A DNA stretch of 64,000 nt from Haloparvum alkalitolerans (GTDB taxonomy: Archaea > Halobacteriota > Halobacteria > Halobacteriales > Haloferacaceae), in contig NZ_JBNLIA010000003.1 of the NCBI RefSeq assembly GCF_050122995.1, positions 1-64,000 on the forward strand. The letters run 5' to 3'. Positions 56,930-64,000 of this stretch are shown here, one piece after another; the stretch's first letter is position 1, and each line of letters starts with the position of its first letter. The translations under genes were made by a program, and so were the position numbers. Below the pieces are notes generated by a model, which did not search any database, was not told the origin of the DNA, and worked only from the letters and a program-made list of their open reading frames with translations.

Positions 56930-58312
56930 TCAGCGCTCGAACTTGACCTCGCGCTCCCGCCGAACCTCCTCGGGCGGTATCTCTCGACCGTCGACGGACA
57001 CCGCCTCGCCGCTCGCGAGGCGGCCGAACTTCGGCCCCTCGGGCACGCCGAGTTTCGCCGCCAGCGAGGGGTCGAACGCCTCCTCGCGGGCGACGACCGC
57101 GTCGGGCTCGACGGACACCGCGGCGTACGCGTCCCGGAGCACGTCCGCGAGGGCCGCGACGAGGGCGTCCCGGTCCGCGGGGTCGGCGAACGCCGCGTCC
57201 CCCGCGGCCCGAGTGCCGGCCTGCTCCGAGTCGAACGCGAGCGTGTGCGCCTCGACCGCGGCGCGAGCGGCGTCCGCGTCGACGCCCTGCGCGCGCTCCA
57301 GCAGGGCCGCGGGCAGCGACCGGACCACGAACCGGTCGCGGACCGCGGCGGGTTCGTCGCCCCGCTCGACCGGGACCGACCGCTCGCCGAACCGCAGGCC
57401 CTCGTCGACCGACCCGACCGCGTCCTCCAGCGCCGCGATCAGCGCGAGCGGGCGGTCGCCGACCTCGCGGACCCACGTCTCGCTCACGACGCGGTGGCCC
57501 AGGTCCTCGACGGTCGCGACCAGGTCCGGCCGGTCGCCGTCCACGACCGCCAGGTCCGCTCGGCTCCGCTCGAACGCGCGCTCGATCACGTCGGGGTTCG
57601 CCGCGGGCGCGCCGAGCTCCGCCAGCTGCCAGTCGACCCCGACGTGGCCGACCGCCCACGCGGTCTCCGCGACGATGCGCGTGAACCGCGGCGTGTAGTG
57701 GCCGCCGCCGAAGCCGACGACGTGTCTCGGGCGGCCGTCGGCGCCGACGAGGTCCGGCCCGGTCCCCTCGAGGTCCAGCACCGCCTCCGCGACCGCGCGG
57801 GCGCCGTCCGGGTCGTCCCACTGCGCGTCGCCGGAGCCGAGCTCCACGAACAGCGAGGGGACGGCGGTCTCGCTCGGGCCGTGGTGGGTCCCCTCGATGC
57901 CCACCTCGTACCCCTCGGGCGCGTGCCGCTCGAAGGCGTCAACCAGCCGTTTCTGGGCCGCGGGTGCGGCGCGGGCCAGCTCTCCGTCCCGGCCGCCGTA
58001 CTCCGCGGGGCCGAAGTTGCCGGTGAAGTGGGCGGTCAGGAGCGCGCCCGTCTCGCCGGAGTGTCTGGAGACGAACGCCAGCAGGTCCGGTTCCTCGTCG
58101 GGACCGCCGAAGGCGGGCGTCGGGTCGGAGAGCTCGATGTGGAGCTCCGCGAACTCCCGGAGCTCGAAGCCCGGCCGGCGGTAGTAGGTGCCGCCGCCCG
58201 CCTCGTCCGGGCGGTCCTCGTCGACGCGCTCGTCCCACTCCGCGACCTCGAGCAGCTGCTCCCCGATGTGCGTCGAGGCCCTGTCGGCCCGGCTGACGAC
58301 GATGGCGATCAC
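56930..58312 (-). CDS. dtdA: D-aminoacyl-tRNA deacylase (archaeal DTD2)
   Basis: 460 residues. Removes D-amino acids (and aldehyde adducts in plants) from tRNA. Features: VIAIVVSRADRASTHIGEQL at the start, LLAFVSRHSGETGALLTAHFTGNFG, EGTHHGPSETAVPSLFVELGS, VVGFGGGHYTPRFT and a family-specific C-terminal extension ending REREVKFER. Haloarchaeal proteins are this long because of the extra C-terminal domain. GTG 58312 is supported by a CCTATTCG box 26 bases upstream. Co-oriented with ftsZ1 but 111 bases upstream of it, with its own promoter. Confidence 0.92.
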   Translation of the reverse strand: MIAIVVSRADRASTHIGEQLLEVAEWDERVDEDRPDEAGGGTYYRRPGFELREFAELHIELSDPTPAFGGPDEEPDLLAFVSRHSGETGALLTAHFTGNFGPAEYGGRDGELARAAPAAQKRLVDAFERHAPEGYEVGIEGTHHGPSETAVPSLFVELGSGDAQWDDPDGARAVAEAVLDLEGTGPDLVGADGRPRHVVGFGGGHYTPRFTRIVAETAWAVGHVGVDWQLAELGAPAANPDVIERAFERSRADLAVVDGDRPDLVATVEDLGHRVVSETWVREVGDRPLALIAALEDAVGSVDEGLRFGERSVPVERGDEPAAVRDRFVVRSLPAALLERAQGVDADAARAAVEAHTLAFDSEQAGTRAAGDAAFADPADRDALVAALADVLRDAYAAVSVEPDAVVAREEAFDPSLAAKLGVPEGPKFGRLASGEAVSVDGREIPPEEVRREREVKFER

Positions 58313-58431
58313 TACAGGCGGTGGGCGCTCGGCGGCCGAATAGGCGTCGGTTCGGAGCGGTGGCGGCGTGGTTCGGAGCGGTGGCGGCGTCGGTTCGCGA
58401 CGGCGGGACCGAGAGGAAAAACGGCGCCAGA

Positions 58432-59385
58432 TCAGGGCAACAGCAGGTAGACGAACCCGAAATAGGCGGCGACCAGTACCGCGCCGTCGAGGCGCGTGAC
58501 GCGCTTGCGCCACCACATGACGCCGACCGCCAGCGCGGTGAACGCGAGCAGCATCGGGAACTCGAAGGCGCGGACGCCGGGCGCGACCCCGACCGGCGTC
58601 ACGACCGCGAGGATCCCGATGACCGCGAGGACGTTGTAGATGTTCGAGCCGACGACGTTGCCGACGCTGAAGGAGGCCTCGCCCCGGACCGCGGCGACGA
58701 CGGAGGCCGCGAGCTCCGGCAGGGAGGTCCCCAGCGCCAGCACCGTCAGCCCGATGAACAGGTCCGAGAAGCCGAACGCCGCGAGCAGGCTCTCGCCGCC
58801 GGTGATGAGCCAGCGGGAGCCGACGAGCAGCGTGACGAGCCCCGCGAGGACGTACGCGACCTCGACGGCCCCGGCGTCGGGCATCCCCTCGCGCTCGACC
58901 TCCGAGATCTCCGACTGCGTCTGCTGGACGCGGCGGATCACCACGAACGTGAACCCCGCGAGCGCCGCGAGCAGGACGACACCGTCGACCGCGCCGAGCC
59001 GGCCGTCCCAGCCGAGCGCGACGAGCAGCACCGCCGCCAGCACCATGAACGGGACCTGTCGCTCGAAGACGGTCTCGGAGACGTCCAGCGGGCGGATCAG
59101 CGCGGAGACGCCGAGCACGAGGCCGATGTTGGCGACGTTCGACCCGACGATGGCGCCGAGGCCGATGTCGGTCGAGACGGTGATCGCGCCGACGATGGAG
59201 ACGAACAGCTCCGGTGCGGTCGTCGCGAACGCGACGACGGTGACGCCGACCGTCGAGGCGCGCAGGCCGTACCCGAGCGCGAGGTCGGCGGCGCCTTTCA
59301 CCAGCAGTTCGGCGCCGACGTAGAGGAGGACGACGCCCGCCGCGAGCAGCAGCAGTTCCGTCAGGAGGGGCGTTCCGAGTGGCAC
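58432..59385 (-). CDS. Calcium/sodium antiporter (CaCA superfamily)
   Basis: 317 residues, ten membrane helices. The two alpha repeats are clear: FATTAPELFVSIVGAI with GAIVGSNVANIGLVLG, and LGTSLPELAASVVAAVRGEA with GNVVGSNIYNVLAVIG. The Glu in each (APE, LPE) and the Asn in GSN are the ion ligands. It exchanges Ca2+ for Na+ (or H+). Starts at ATG 59385; the central cytoplasmic loop (QTQSEISEVEREG) is short. Divergent from polX with a 106-base gap. Confidence 0.9.
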   Translation of the reverse strand: MPLGTPLLTELLLLAAGVVLLYVGAELLVKGAADLALGYGLRASTVGVTVVAFATTAPELFVSIVGAITVSTDIGLGAIVGSNVANIGLVLGVSALIRPLDVSETVFERQVPFMVLAAVLLVALGWDGRLGAVDGVVLLAALAGFTFVVIRRVQQTQSEISEVEREGMPDAGAVEVAYVLAGLVTLLVGSRWLITGGESLLAAFGFSDLFIGLTVLALGTSLPELAASVVAAVRGEASFSVGNVVGSNIYNVLAVIGILAVVTPVGVAPGVRAFEFPMLLAFTALAVGVMWWRKRVTRLDGAVLVAAYFGFVYLLLP

Positions 59386-59491
59386 GTCAGGGGTGTACCC
59401 GAGGGGCCCGCAAAACGGCGTCGGTCCGCGTCGACGGCCCCCCGTCTCCGGATCCGGTTATAAGGAGCTGCCGCGCGAACCGCCGGACAGG

Positions 59492-61282
59492 ATGAGCCGG
59501 AACGACGAGGTCGCCGACCTGCTGGAGGAGTTCGCGGACCTCCTCGACGCGACGGGCGTCGAGTACAAGCCGACGGCGTACCGCCGCGCCGCGGAGAACG
59601 TCCGCGACTACCCCGCGCCCATCGAGCAGTTGGCGGGCGAGGGCGAGGACGCGGTCGCGGAGATCGACCGCGTCGGCGACGCCATCGCCTCGAAGATCGT
59701 CGAGTACGTCGACACCGGCTCGATCGAGGAGCTGGAGGAACTCAGGTCGGAGCTCCCGGCCGACATGGCGGCGCTCACCGCGGTCGAGGGCGTCGGCCCG
59801 AAGACGGTCGGCACGCTCTACGAGGAGCTGGGTGTCACCACCCTCGACGAACTGGAGGCGGCCGCGGAGGCGGGCGAGATCCGCGAGATAAAGGGGTTCG
59901 GCGCGAAGACCGAACAGAACATCCTCGACAACGTCGACTTCGCCCGGCAGGCCCAGGAGCGCGAGCGCCTCGGCGACGCCCGCCCCGTCGCGGAGGCGGC
60001 GCTGTCGTTCCTCGCGGACGTGGAGCCGGTCGCGAAGGTGGAGGTGTGCGGCTCGATCCGGCGCTGGAAGGACACCATCGGCGACGTGGACGTGCTCGTC
60101 GGCACGGACGCGGGCGAGGCGGTCGTCGAGGCGTTCGCCGACTGGGACGAGGCCGACGCCGTCATCGAGGCCGGAACGAACAAGGCGAGCGTGCGCGCCT
60201 CGGGGATGCGCGTCGACCTCAGGACCGTCGTCGTCGACGAGTTCGGCGCCGCGCTCCAGTACTTCACCGGCTCCCGTGACCACAACATCAGGGTCCGGAA
60301 CCGCGCCATCGACCGCGACCTGAAAGTGAACGAGTACGGGGTCTTCGACGTTTCCGACGTGGACGAGGACGCGGCGACCGGCGGGGGCGACGCGAACGAC
60401 GCGGGAGGCGGGGGTGGCCAACGCGTCGGCGAGCGGGTGGCCGGCGAGACCGAAGCGGGCGTCTACGACGCGCTCGGTCTTCCGTGGATACCGCCCGAGC
60501 TCCGGGAGGACACCGGGGAGGTCGACGCGGCCGCTGAGGGACGCCTCCCGGACCCGATCGAGGAGGGGGACGTGCGCGGCGACCTGCACACGCACACGGA
60601 GTGGTCCGACGGCGGCTTCTCGGCCGCGGAGATGGTCGAGGCGGCCGCCGAGCGCGGCCACGACTTCCACGCCGTCACGGACCATGCCGAGGGACCGGGC
60701 GTGTTCGGCGACACCGGCCTCTCGGACGCGGAGATCCGCGACCAGGCCGACGAGGTGGCGCGGGTCCGCGAGGACGCCGACATCGACGTGTTCCACGGGA
60801 TCGAGGCGAACATCGACGCCGACGGGGCGGTGACCACGAGCGACGACGTGCTGGCCGACCTCGACATCGTCGTCGCCTCCCCGCACGCCGCCCTCGACGA
60901 GGACGACGAGGGGGCCACGGACCGCCTGATCGGCGCGGTCGAACATCCCGAGGTCGACGTCCTCGGCCATCCGACCGGCCGACTCATCAACAGCCGGCCC
61001 GGGCTCACGGTGGACTTCGAGCGCCTCGGCGAGGCCGCCGCCCGCGAGGGGGTCGCCGTGGAAGTGAACGCCAACCCCGCCAGGCTCGACGCCAACGGCG
61101 ACGCCGTCCGCGCGCTCGTCGAGGCGGGCGCGACGATCGCCGTGAACACCGACGCCCACTCCCCCCGGGAGTTCGACCACGTCCGGTTCGGGGTCCACAC
61201 CGCACGCCGCGGCTGGGCCGAGCGCGCCGACGTGCTCAACGCGCGCTCCGCCGCCGAGGTGCGGGCGTTCCTCGAGGACTGA
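59492..61282 (+). CDS. polX: DNA polymerase X with C-terminal PHP domain
   Basis: 596 residues. Gap-filling repair polymerase. N-terminal 8-kDa domain (LLEEFADLLDATGVEYKPTA), helix-hairpin-helix (LTAVEGVGPKTVGTLYEELG), palm with catalytic Asp pair CGSIRRWKDTIGDVDVLVGT and third Asp MRVDLRTV. A Gly-rich spacer (about 295-315) precedes the PHP exonuclease domain: GDLHTHTEWSDGGFSAAEMV, AVTDHAEG, HGIEANID, VASPHAAL, LGHPTGR, NTDAHSPRE, with all metal residues present. ATG 59492 follows GGTTATAAGG at about -32. The Mut7-C gene starts on its stop. Confidence 0.94.
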   Translation: MSRNDEVADLLEEFADLLDATGVEYKPTAYRRAAENVRDYPAPIEQLAGEGEDAVAEIDRVGDAIASKIVEYVDTGSIEELEELRSELPADMAALTAVEGVGPKTVGTLYEELGVTTLDELEAAAEAGEIREIKGFGAKTEQNILDNVDFARQAQERERLGDARPVAEAALSFLADVEPVAKVEVCGSIRRWKDTIGDVDVLVGTDAGEAVVEAFADWDEADAVIEAGTNKASVRASGMRVDLRTVVVDEFGAALQYFTGSRDHNIRVRNRAIDRDLKVNEYGVFDVSDVDEDAATGGGDANDAGGGGGQRVGERVAGETEAGVYDALGLPWIPPELREDTGEVDAAAEGRLPDPIEEGDVRGDLHTHTEWSDGGFSAAEMVEAAAERGHDFHAVTDHAEGPGVFGDTGLSDAEIRDQADEVARVREDADIDVFHGIEANIDADGAVTTSDDVLADLDIVVASPHAALDEDDEGATDRLIGAVEHPEVDVLGHPTGRLINSRPGLTVDFERLGEAAAREGVAVEVNANPARLDANGDAVRALVEAGATIAVNTDAHSPREFDHVRFGVHTARRGWAERADVLNARSAAEVRAFLED

Positions 61283-61800
61283 TGGGGGAGGACTCGCTCC
61301 TCGAGGGCCCGTTCCTGCTCGACGCGATGTGCGGGACCCTCGCCACGTACCTGCGGATGTGCGGGTACGACGCCGCCTACGCACTCGACCGCGACGCGGA
61401 GGCCGACGACCGCCTGCTCAAACTCGCCGCCGCGGAGGACCGGACGCTCCTCACGCGCGACCGACAACTCGTCGAGCGGGCCGAGGCCCGCGGGCTCGAC
61501 GCGGTCCTGCTGACGGAGCGCGACGTGCTCGACCAGCTCCGCGAGCTCCGGGCCGCGGGCGTCCCGGTCGACCTGCCCGAGACCCCGACGCGGTGCGGCC
61601 GGTGTAACGGCCGCCTGGAACGCGTCCCCGCCGACGCCGACCTTCCCGACTACGTGCCCGACGAGACCGCGGGCGCGGAAAGAGACGGTCGAGGCTCCGA
61701 CGGAGAACCCCCCGGCGTCTGGCGATGCGTCGACTGCGGTCGGTGTTTCTGGCGCGGGAGTCACTGGGACGACGTGGCGGCGCGGCTGGCGGACCTGTAG
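61282..61800 (+). CDS. Mut7-C RNase domain protein (PIN-like with zinc ribbon)
   Basis: 172 residues. The N-terminal PIN-like part FLLDAMCGTLATYLRMCGYD, AEADDRLLKLAAAEDRTLLT and TRDRQLVERA holds the acidic residues expected for a nuclease. A C-terminal zinc ribbon has RCGRCNGRLERV and RCVDCGRCFWRGSHW. Mut7-C proteins are predicted RNases; the substrate is unknown. Its ATG overlaps the polX stop by one base, so the two genes are translationally coupled and possibly share a repair or nucleic-acid role. Confidence 0.88.
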   Translation: MGEDSLLEGPFLLDAMCGTLATYLRMCGYDAAYALDRDAEADDRLLKLAAAEDRTLLTRDRQLVERAEARGLDAVLLTERDVLDQLRELRAAGVPVDLPETPTRCGRCNGRLERVPADADLPDYVPDETAGAERDGRGSDGEPPGVWRCVDCGRCFWRGSHWDDVAARLADL

Positions 61801-61838
61801 CGAACGGGCGTCCGGCCGGCGCCGTTAGAAAGCCGCGC

Positions 61839-62663
61839 TCACTCGATCAGCTCGACGTCGTCATCGTCGTCGCCCCGGTCCATCGGCGAGGAGAGGTCGC
61901 GCTCGCTCTCGCCGCCGTCGCTCGCGCTGGGGGTGCCCGGCCCGGCGCCGCGCGAGCGCGTCCCGCGGCCGGTCCGGTCGGCGGGGTCGCGGTCGGAGGT
62001 GTGGCTGACCTCCGCGCCGTCGTCGTTCGCGGCCGCGCCGCCGCCGTCGGGGCCGTTCGTCTGCGTCTCCACCTCGCCGTCGGGCGTGCCGCCGAGGAAC
62101 CCCATGCCGCCGAGGCCGCCGAGCTGGTCGCGCTCGACCTCGACGACCTTCGTCTCGCCCTTGTGGGTCACCTCCATCGTGACCGTGCCGCCGGGGTCGT
62201 TGCGCGTCTTGAAGTTCGCCACGCCGACGAACAGGCACCAGAACGAGGCCGCCATGCCGAGGAAGTAGACGCCCGCGGTCGGGAGCGTCAGGTCGACGGC
62301 GTCGACCGCGCAGGTGTTGCCGATCCACTGGCAGGGATACGCGTGCGCGAACAGCGCGACGCCGAGGGCCGACACCGCGGCGCCGACGACGGCGGCCGCC
62401 CGCGTCGAGCGGTCGGCCGGGAGGACGGTCAGCAGTCCCAGAAGGACCAGCGGGACGCCGACGCCGCCGAGGACGCCGCCGTAGAGCCGCGCGTCGCCCA
62501 GTGAGTAGCCCTCCATGCCGGCGACGATGTCCGTCCCGGCCGCGAGGATGCCCGCGACGACCATCAGCGCCCCCGCGACGAACAGCCCCACGCCGAGGTA
62601 CAGCCGCCGGAGGCTCGCCGTCGACCGTCCCCGCTCGCCGTACGCCTCCGAGAGACTGGTCAT
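61839..62663 (-). CDS. Haloarchaeal membrane protein (DUF7139-like)
   Basis: 274 residues. Four hydrophobic helices in the first 150 residues (LYLGVGLFVAGALMVVAGIL, LGGVGVPLVLLGLLTVLP, AAVVGAAVSALGVALFAHAY, TAGVYFLGMAASFWCLFVGV), followed by a cytoplasmic tail with VTMEVTHKGETKVVEVERD, a Gly-rich stretch and an acidic low-complexity end (DDDDDVELIE). Two Cys (YPCQWIGNTC) face the loop. Family DUF7139 as recalled; function unknown. Convergent with the Mut7-C gene. Confidence 0.8.
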   Translation of the reverse strand: MTSLSEAYGERGRSTASLRRLYLGVGLFVAGALMVVAGILAAGTDIVAGMEGYSLGDARLYGGVLGGVGVPLVLLGLLTVLPADRSTRAAAVVGAAVSALGVALFAHAYPCQWIGNTCAVDAVDLTLPTAGVYFLGMAASFWCLFVGVANFKTRNDPGGTVTMEVTHKGETKVVEVERDQLGGLGGMGFLGGTPDGEVETQTNGPDGGGAAANDDGAEVSHTSDRDPADRTGRGTRSRGAGPGTPSASDGGESERDLSSPMDRGDDDDDVELIE

Positions 62664-62821
62664 GGGCGCACTTCGGCGCCCTCCGTGAAAACCTTACGTC
62701 AGACGTTCGCGTGACGCGGCGCCGAGAGCGCGTCGCCGCGCCGATCCCTCCGACCGCCTCGCGACCGCGCCGACCGCGCGGCTTCGAAAGTATTAGGCCC
62801 GCCGCGGCGGAACCCGCGGGC

Positions 62822-63106
62822 ATGAGCGAGGACGAGGAGACCGAGGAGGAGCCGGCGGTCGAACTCGGCGAGGGCCCGGATGTGACGGGACAGCCGGTCG
62901 CGCGCGTCGCCGCCCGGCTGACGTGGCCGAAGCCGAAGAGCGAGGTCGTCGACCAGGAGGGCGACGCGACGATCCGCACGCCCGATGGGCCCCGCGACCT
63001 CGAGGCGGTGCTCGCGGAGTCCGAGGAGACCCTGTTCGACTCCCGACAGGCGTTCGTCGACGCGGTCGAGGCGGTCGTCGGCACCGGCCCGGTCGCCACC
63101 GAGTAG
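62822..63106 (+). CDS. Small haloarchaeal protein (DUF5789-like)
   Basis: 94 residues, acidic. The conserved part reads VARVAARLTWPKPKSEVVDQ, RTPDGPRDLEAVLAESEETL and SRQAFVDAVEAVVGTGPV, a pattern I associate with DUF5789-type proteins; the assignment is tentative. Function unknown. GAAAGTATTAGG lies about 30 bases upstream of ATG 62822, so the mRNA is probably leaderless. A CTTTTGTCGG sequence just after the stop may help termination. Confidence 0.72.
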   Translation: MSEDEETEEEPAVELGEGPDVTGQPVARVAARLTWPKPKSEVVDQEGDATIRTPDGPRDLEAVLAESEETLFDSRQAFVDAVEAVVGTGPVATE

Positions 63107-63222
63107 GACCCCCTCCGCCCTTTTGTCGGCCGCACCCCCACGACCGCACCGCTCCCGTTCGACTCGCAGAAGCAGCCCGACGAGTTCGGTGAGACCGAGG
63201 ACCGAAAACGGCGCTCGGCGGA

Positions 63223-63326
63223 ACGATTTCTGTCGCCGGGTCAGAAAGGCGATGTCTGTCGCCGGGTCAGAAAGACGATTTCTGTCGCCGGGTCAGAAAG
63301 ACGATTTCTGTCGCCGGGTCAGACCG
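63223..63326. repeat. Tandem array: four 26-bp units at the 3' end of the DUF35 gene
   Basis: Units start at 63223, 63249, 63275 and 63301, each with ATTTCTGTCGCCGGGTCAGA (second copy slightly changed). In each unit TTTCTG pairs with CAGAAA across nine bases. The last unit includes the stop codon (63319-63321) of the minus-strand DUF35 gene, so the same TGA-containing text is repeated downstream of the gene. No spacers, so not CRISPR. Confidence 0.9.
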
Positions 63327-63711
63327 GTCGGAGGACGACCGCGCGCTCGTCGTCCTCGCCGTGGGTCTCCACGTCGACCTCGACCTCCAGTCCGAGGGGG
63401 ATCTCCTCGTCCGCGGGCTCCACGTCGACGAGCACGCCCGTGATCCGGACCGGACCGAAGTCCGCGACCGCGGTGACGTACGGCGCCTCGCCCGCGAAGG
63501 AGGGCGGCGCGACGTGGACCACGGTGAACGTCTCGACGGCGCCCACGTCGGGGAGCGGTTCCTCCGAGAGGTCCGTCGAGCCGGAGTGCGGGCAGACGCG
63601 CCGCGGCGGGAGCGAGCCGTGTCCCCCCGGCGACTCGAGGTAGAAGCCCTCGCCGGCCGCGAGCGCGTCCAGCCACTCGTCGTAGCCGGTGTTGGTCACG
63701 CGGTCGCTCAT
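63319..63711 (-). CDS. DUF35 OB-fold/zinc-ribbon protein, thiolase partner
   Basis: 130 residues. In archaea DUF35 proteins form complexes with thiolase and HMG-CoA synthase and bridge substrate channelling. Here YDEWLDALAAGEGFYLESPG precedes a degenerate ribbon (CPHSGS keeps one Cys), and an OB fold follows: GAVETFTVVHVAPPSFAGEA and PVRITGVLVDVEP. Its ATG directly follows the stop of the thiolase gene with no gap, the expected operon order. Confidence 0.88.
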   Translation of the reverse strand: MSDRVTNTGYDEWLDALAAGEGFYLESPGGHGSLPPRRVCPHSGSTDLSEEPLPDVGAVETFTVVHVAPPSFAGEAPYVTAVADFGPVRITGVLVDVEPADEEIPLGLEVEVDVETHGEDDERAVVLRPV

Positions 63712-64000
63712 TCAGCCACCTCCAGCACGTGGACGACGGCGCTGGCGACGGTGCCGCCGGCGTTGTGGGCCACGCCGACCTCGGCGTCCGCGACGTGCTC
63801 GCTGTTGGGGTGGTCGCCCCGGAGCAGGCGCGTCAGTTCCGCGATCTGCGAGCCGCCGGTCGCGCCGACCGGGTGACCCTTCGCCTTCAGGCCGCCCGAG
63901 AGGTTGACCGGCAGGTCGCCGTCCGCGGTCGTGACGCCCTCGCGGGCGGCGGCGATCCCCTCGCCCGGCTCGAAGAAGCCGAGCGACTCCGTGGCGAGTA
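63712..64000 (-). CDS. Thiolase family protein, C-terminal part (cut by window edge)
   Basis: The last 95 residues are inside the window; the N-terminal part lies beyond position 64000. LPVNLSGGLKAKGHPVGATGG carries the thiolase catalytic His (G-H-P-x-G-A-T-G). The C-terminal motif region is VGVAHNAGGTVASAVVHVL: a HNAGG takes the place of the usual Cys-x-Gly motif, as in SCP2-type archaeal thiolases. With the DUF35 partner it fits the acetoacetyl-CoA/lipid (mevalonate-type) thiolase complexes of archaea. Confidence 0.85.
   Translation of the reverse strand, partial: TRHGVARLLRAGRGDRRRPRGRHDRGRRPAGQPLGRPEGEGSPGRRDRRLADRGTDAPAPGRPPQQRARRGRRGRRGPQRRRHRRQRRRPRAGGG

Noticed and set aside
1..64000. 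tRNA, rRNA, SRP RNA or RNase P RNA genes
   Set aside because: Gaps were read for characteristic cores and none was recognised; a covariance search would be needed to exclude divergent ones.

Overview
The window comes from a haloarchaeon (class Halobacteria), most likely a Halorubrum-like genus. The evidence is high GC, strongly acidic proteins, frequent GTG starts, and TATA-like boxes 25-30 bases upstream of start codons that point to leaderless mRNAs. The gene content agrees: archaeal PolB, FtsZ1 plus CetZ, Spt5/SecE, DTD2, CbiZ, DUF371/DUF373 proteins and many small haloarchaea-only families. The genus is inference; no rRNA or tRNA gene was seen. Family (DUF) numbers are from memory.

Layout. 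1-597 is non-coding and carries dispersed structured repeats. 598-4614 is polB, interrupted by a 416-residue homing intein in the motif B region. 4.8-9.7 kb holds small haloarchaeal proteins, endonuclease V, an AN1-finger rhomboid protease and CetZ. 9.8-19.5 kb is a tightly overlapping operon for a type IV pilus-like machine: coiled-coil protein, secreted protein, secretion ATPase, TadC/PilC-like membrane platform, three small membrane-anchored proteins and a 1,041-residue exported protein. 19.5-34.5 kb is housekeeping and hypothetical genes: epimerase, DHH phosphoesterase, LysE exporter, DtxR-type regulator, S9 peptidase, two methyltransferases, glycosyltransferase, TRAM protein, shikimate dehydrogenase and endonuclease III. 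34.8-45.9 kb holds a long coiled-coil protein, an S49 protease, RNA cyclase, DUF373, PhzF, a 1,029-residue sensor kinase, an alkaline-phosphatase-superfamily protein and a universal stress protein.

45.9-51.8 kb is a cobalamin neighbourhood (methylmalonyl-CoA mutase B12 subunit, MeaB, CbiZ, CobD-like aminotransferase) bounded on both sides by repeat-rich non-coding DNA. 51.8-56.8 kb has a PHP protein, a zinc-finger protein, spt5-secE, pirin, superoxide dismutase and ftsZ1. 56.9-64 kb has DTD2, a cation/Ca antiporter, PolX with a Mut7-C partner, hypothetical proteins, and a DUF35/thiolase pair cut by the window edge.

The most unusual content is non-coding. Three loci share structured modules in which stem sequences differ but remain perfectly paired while loops and flanks are conserved. 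Four short tandem arrays (26 or 28 bp units) sit in intergenic gaps. PolB also carries a patch of AT-rich synonymous codons exactly at a second classical intein site (YGDTDS), which currently has no intein.
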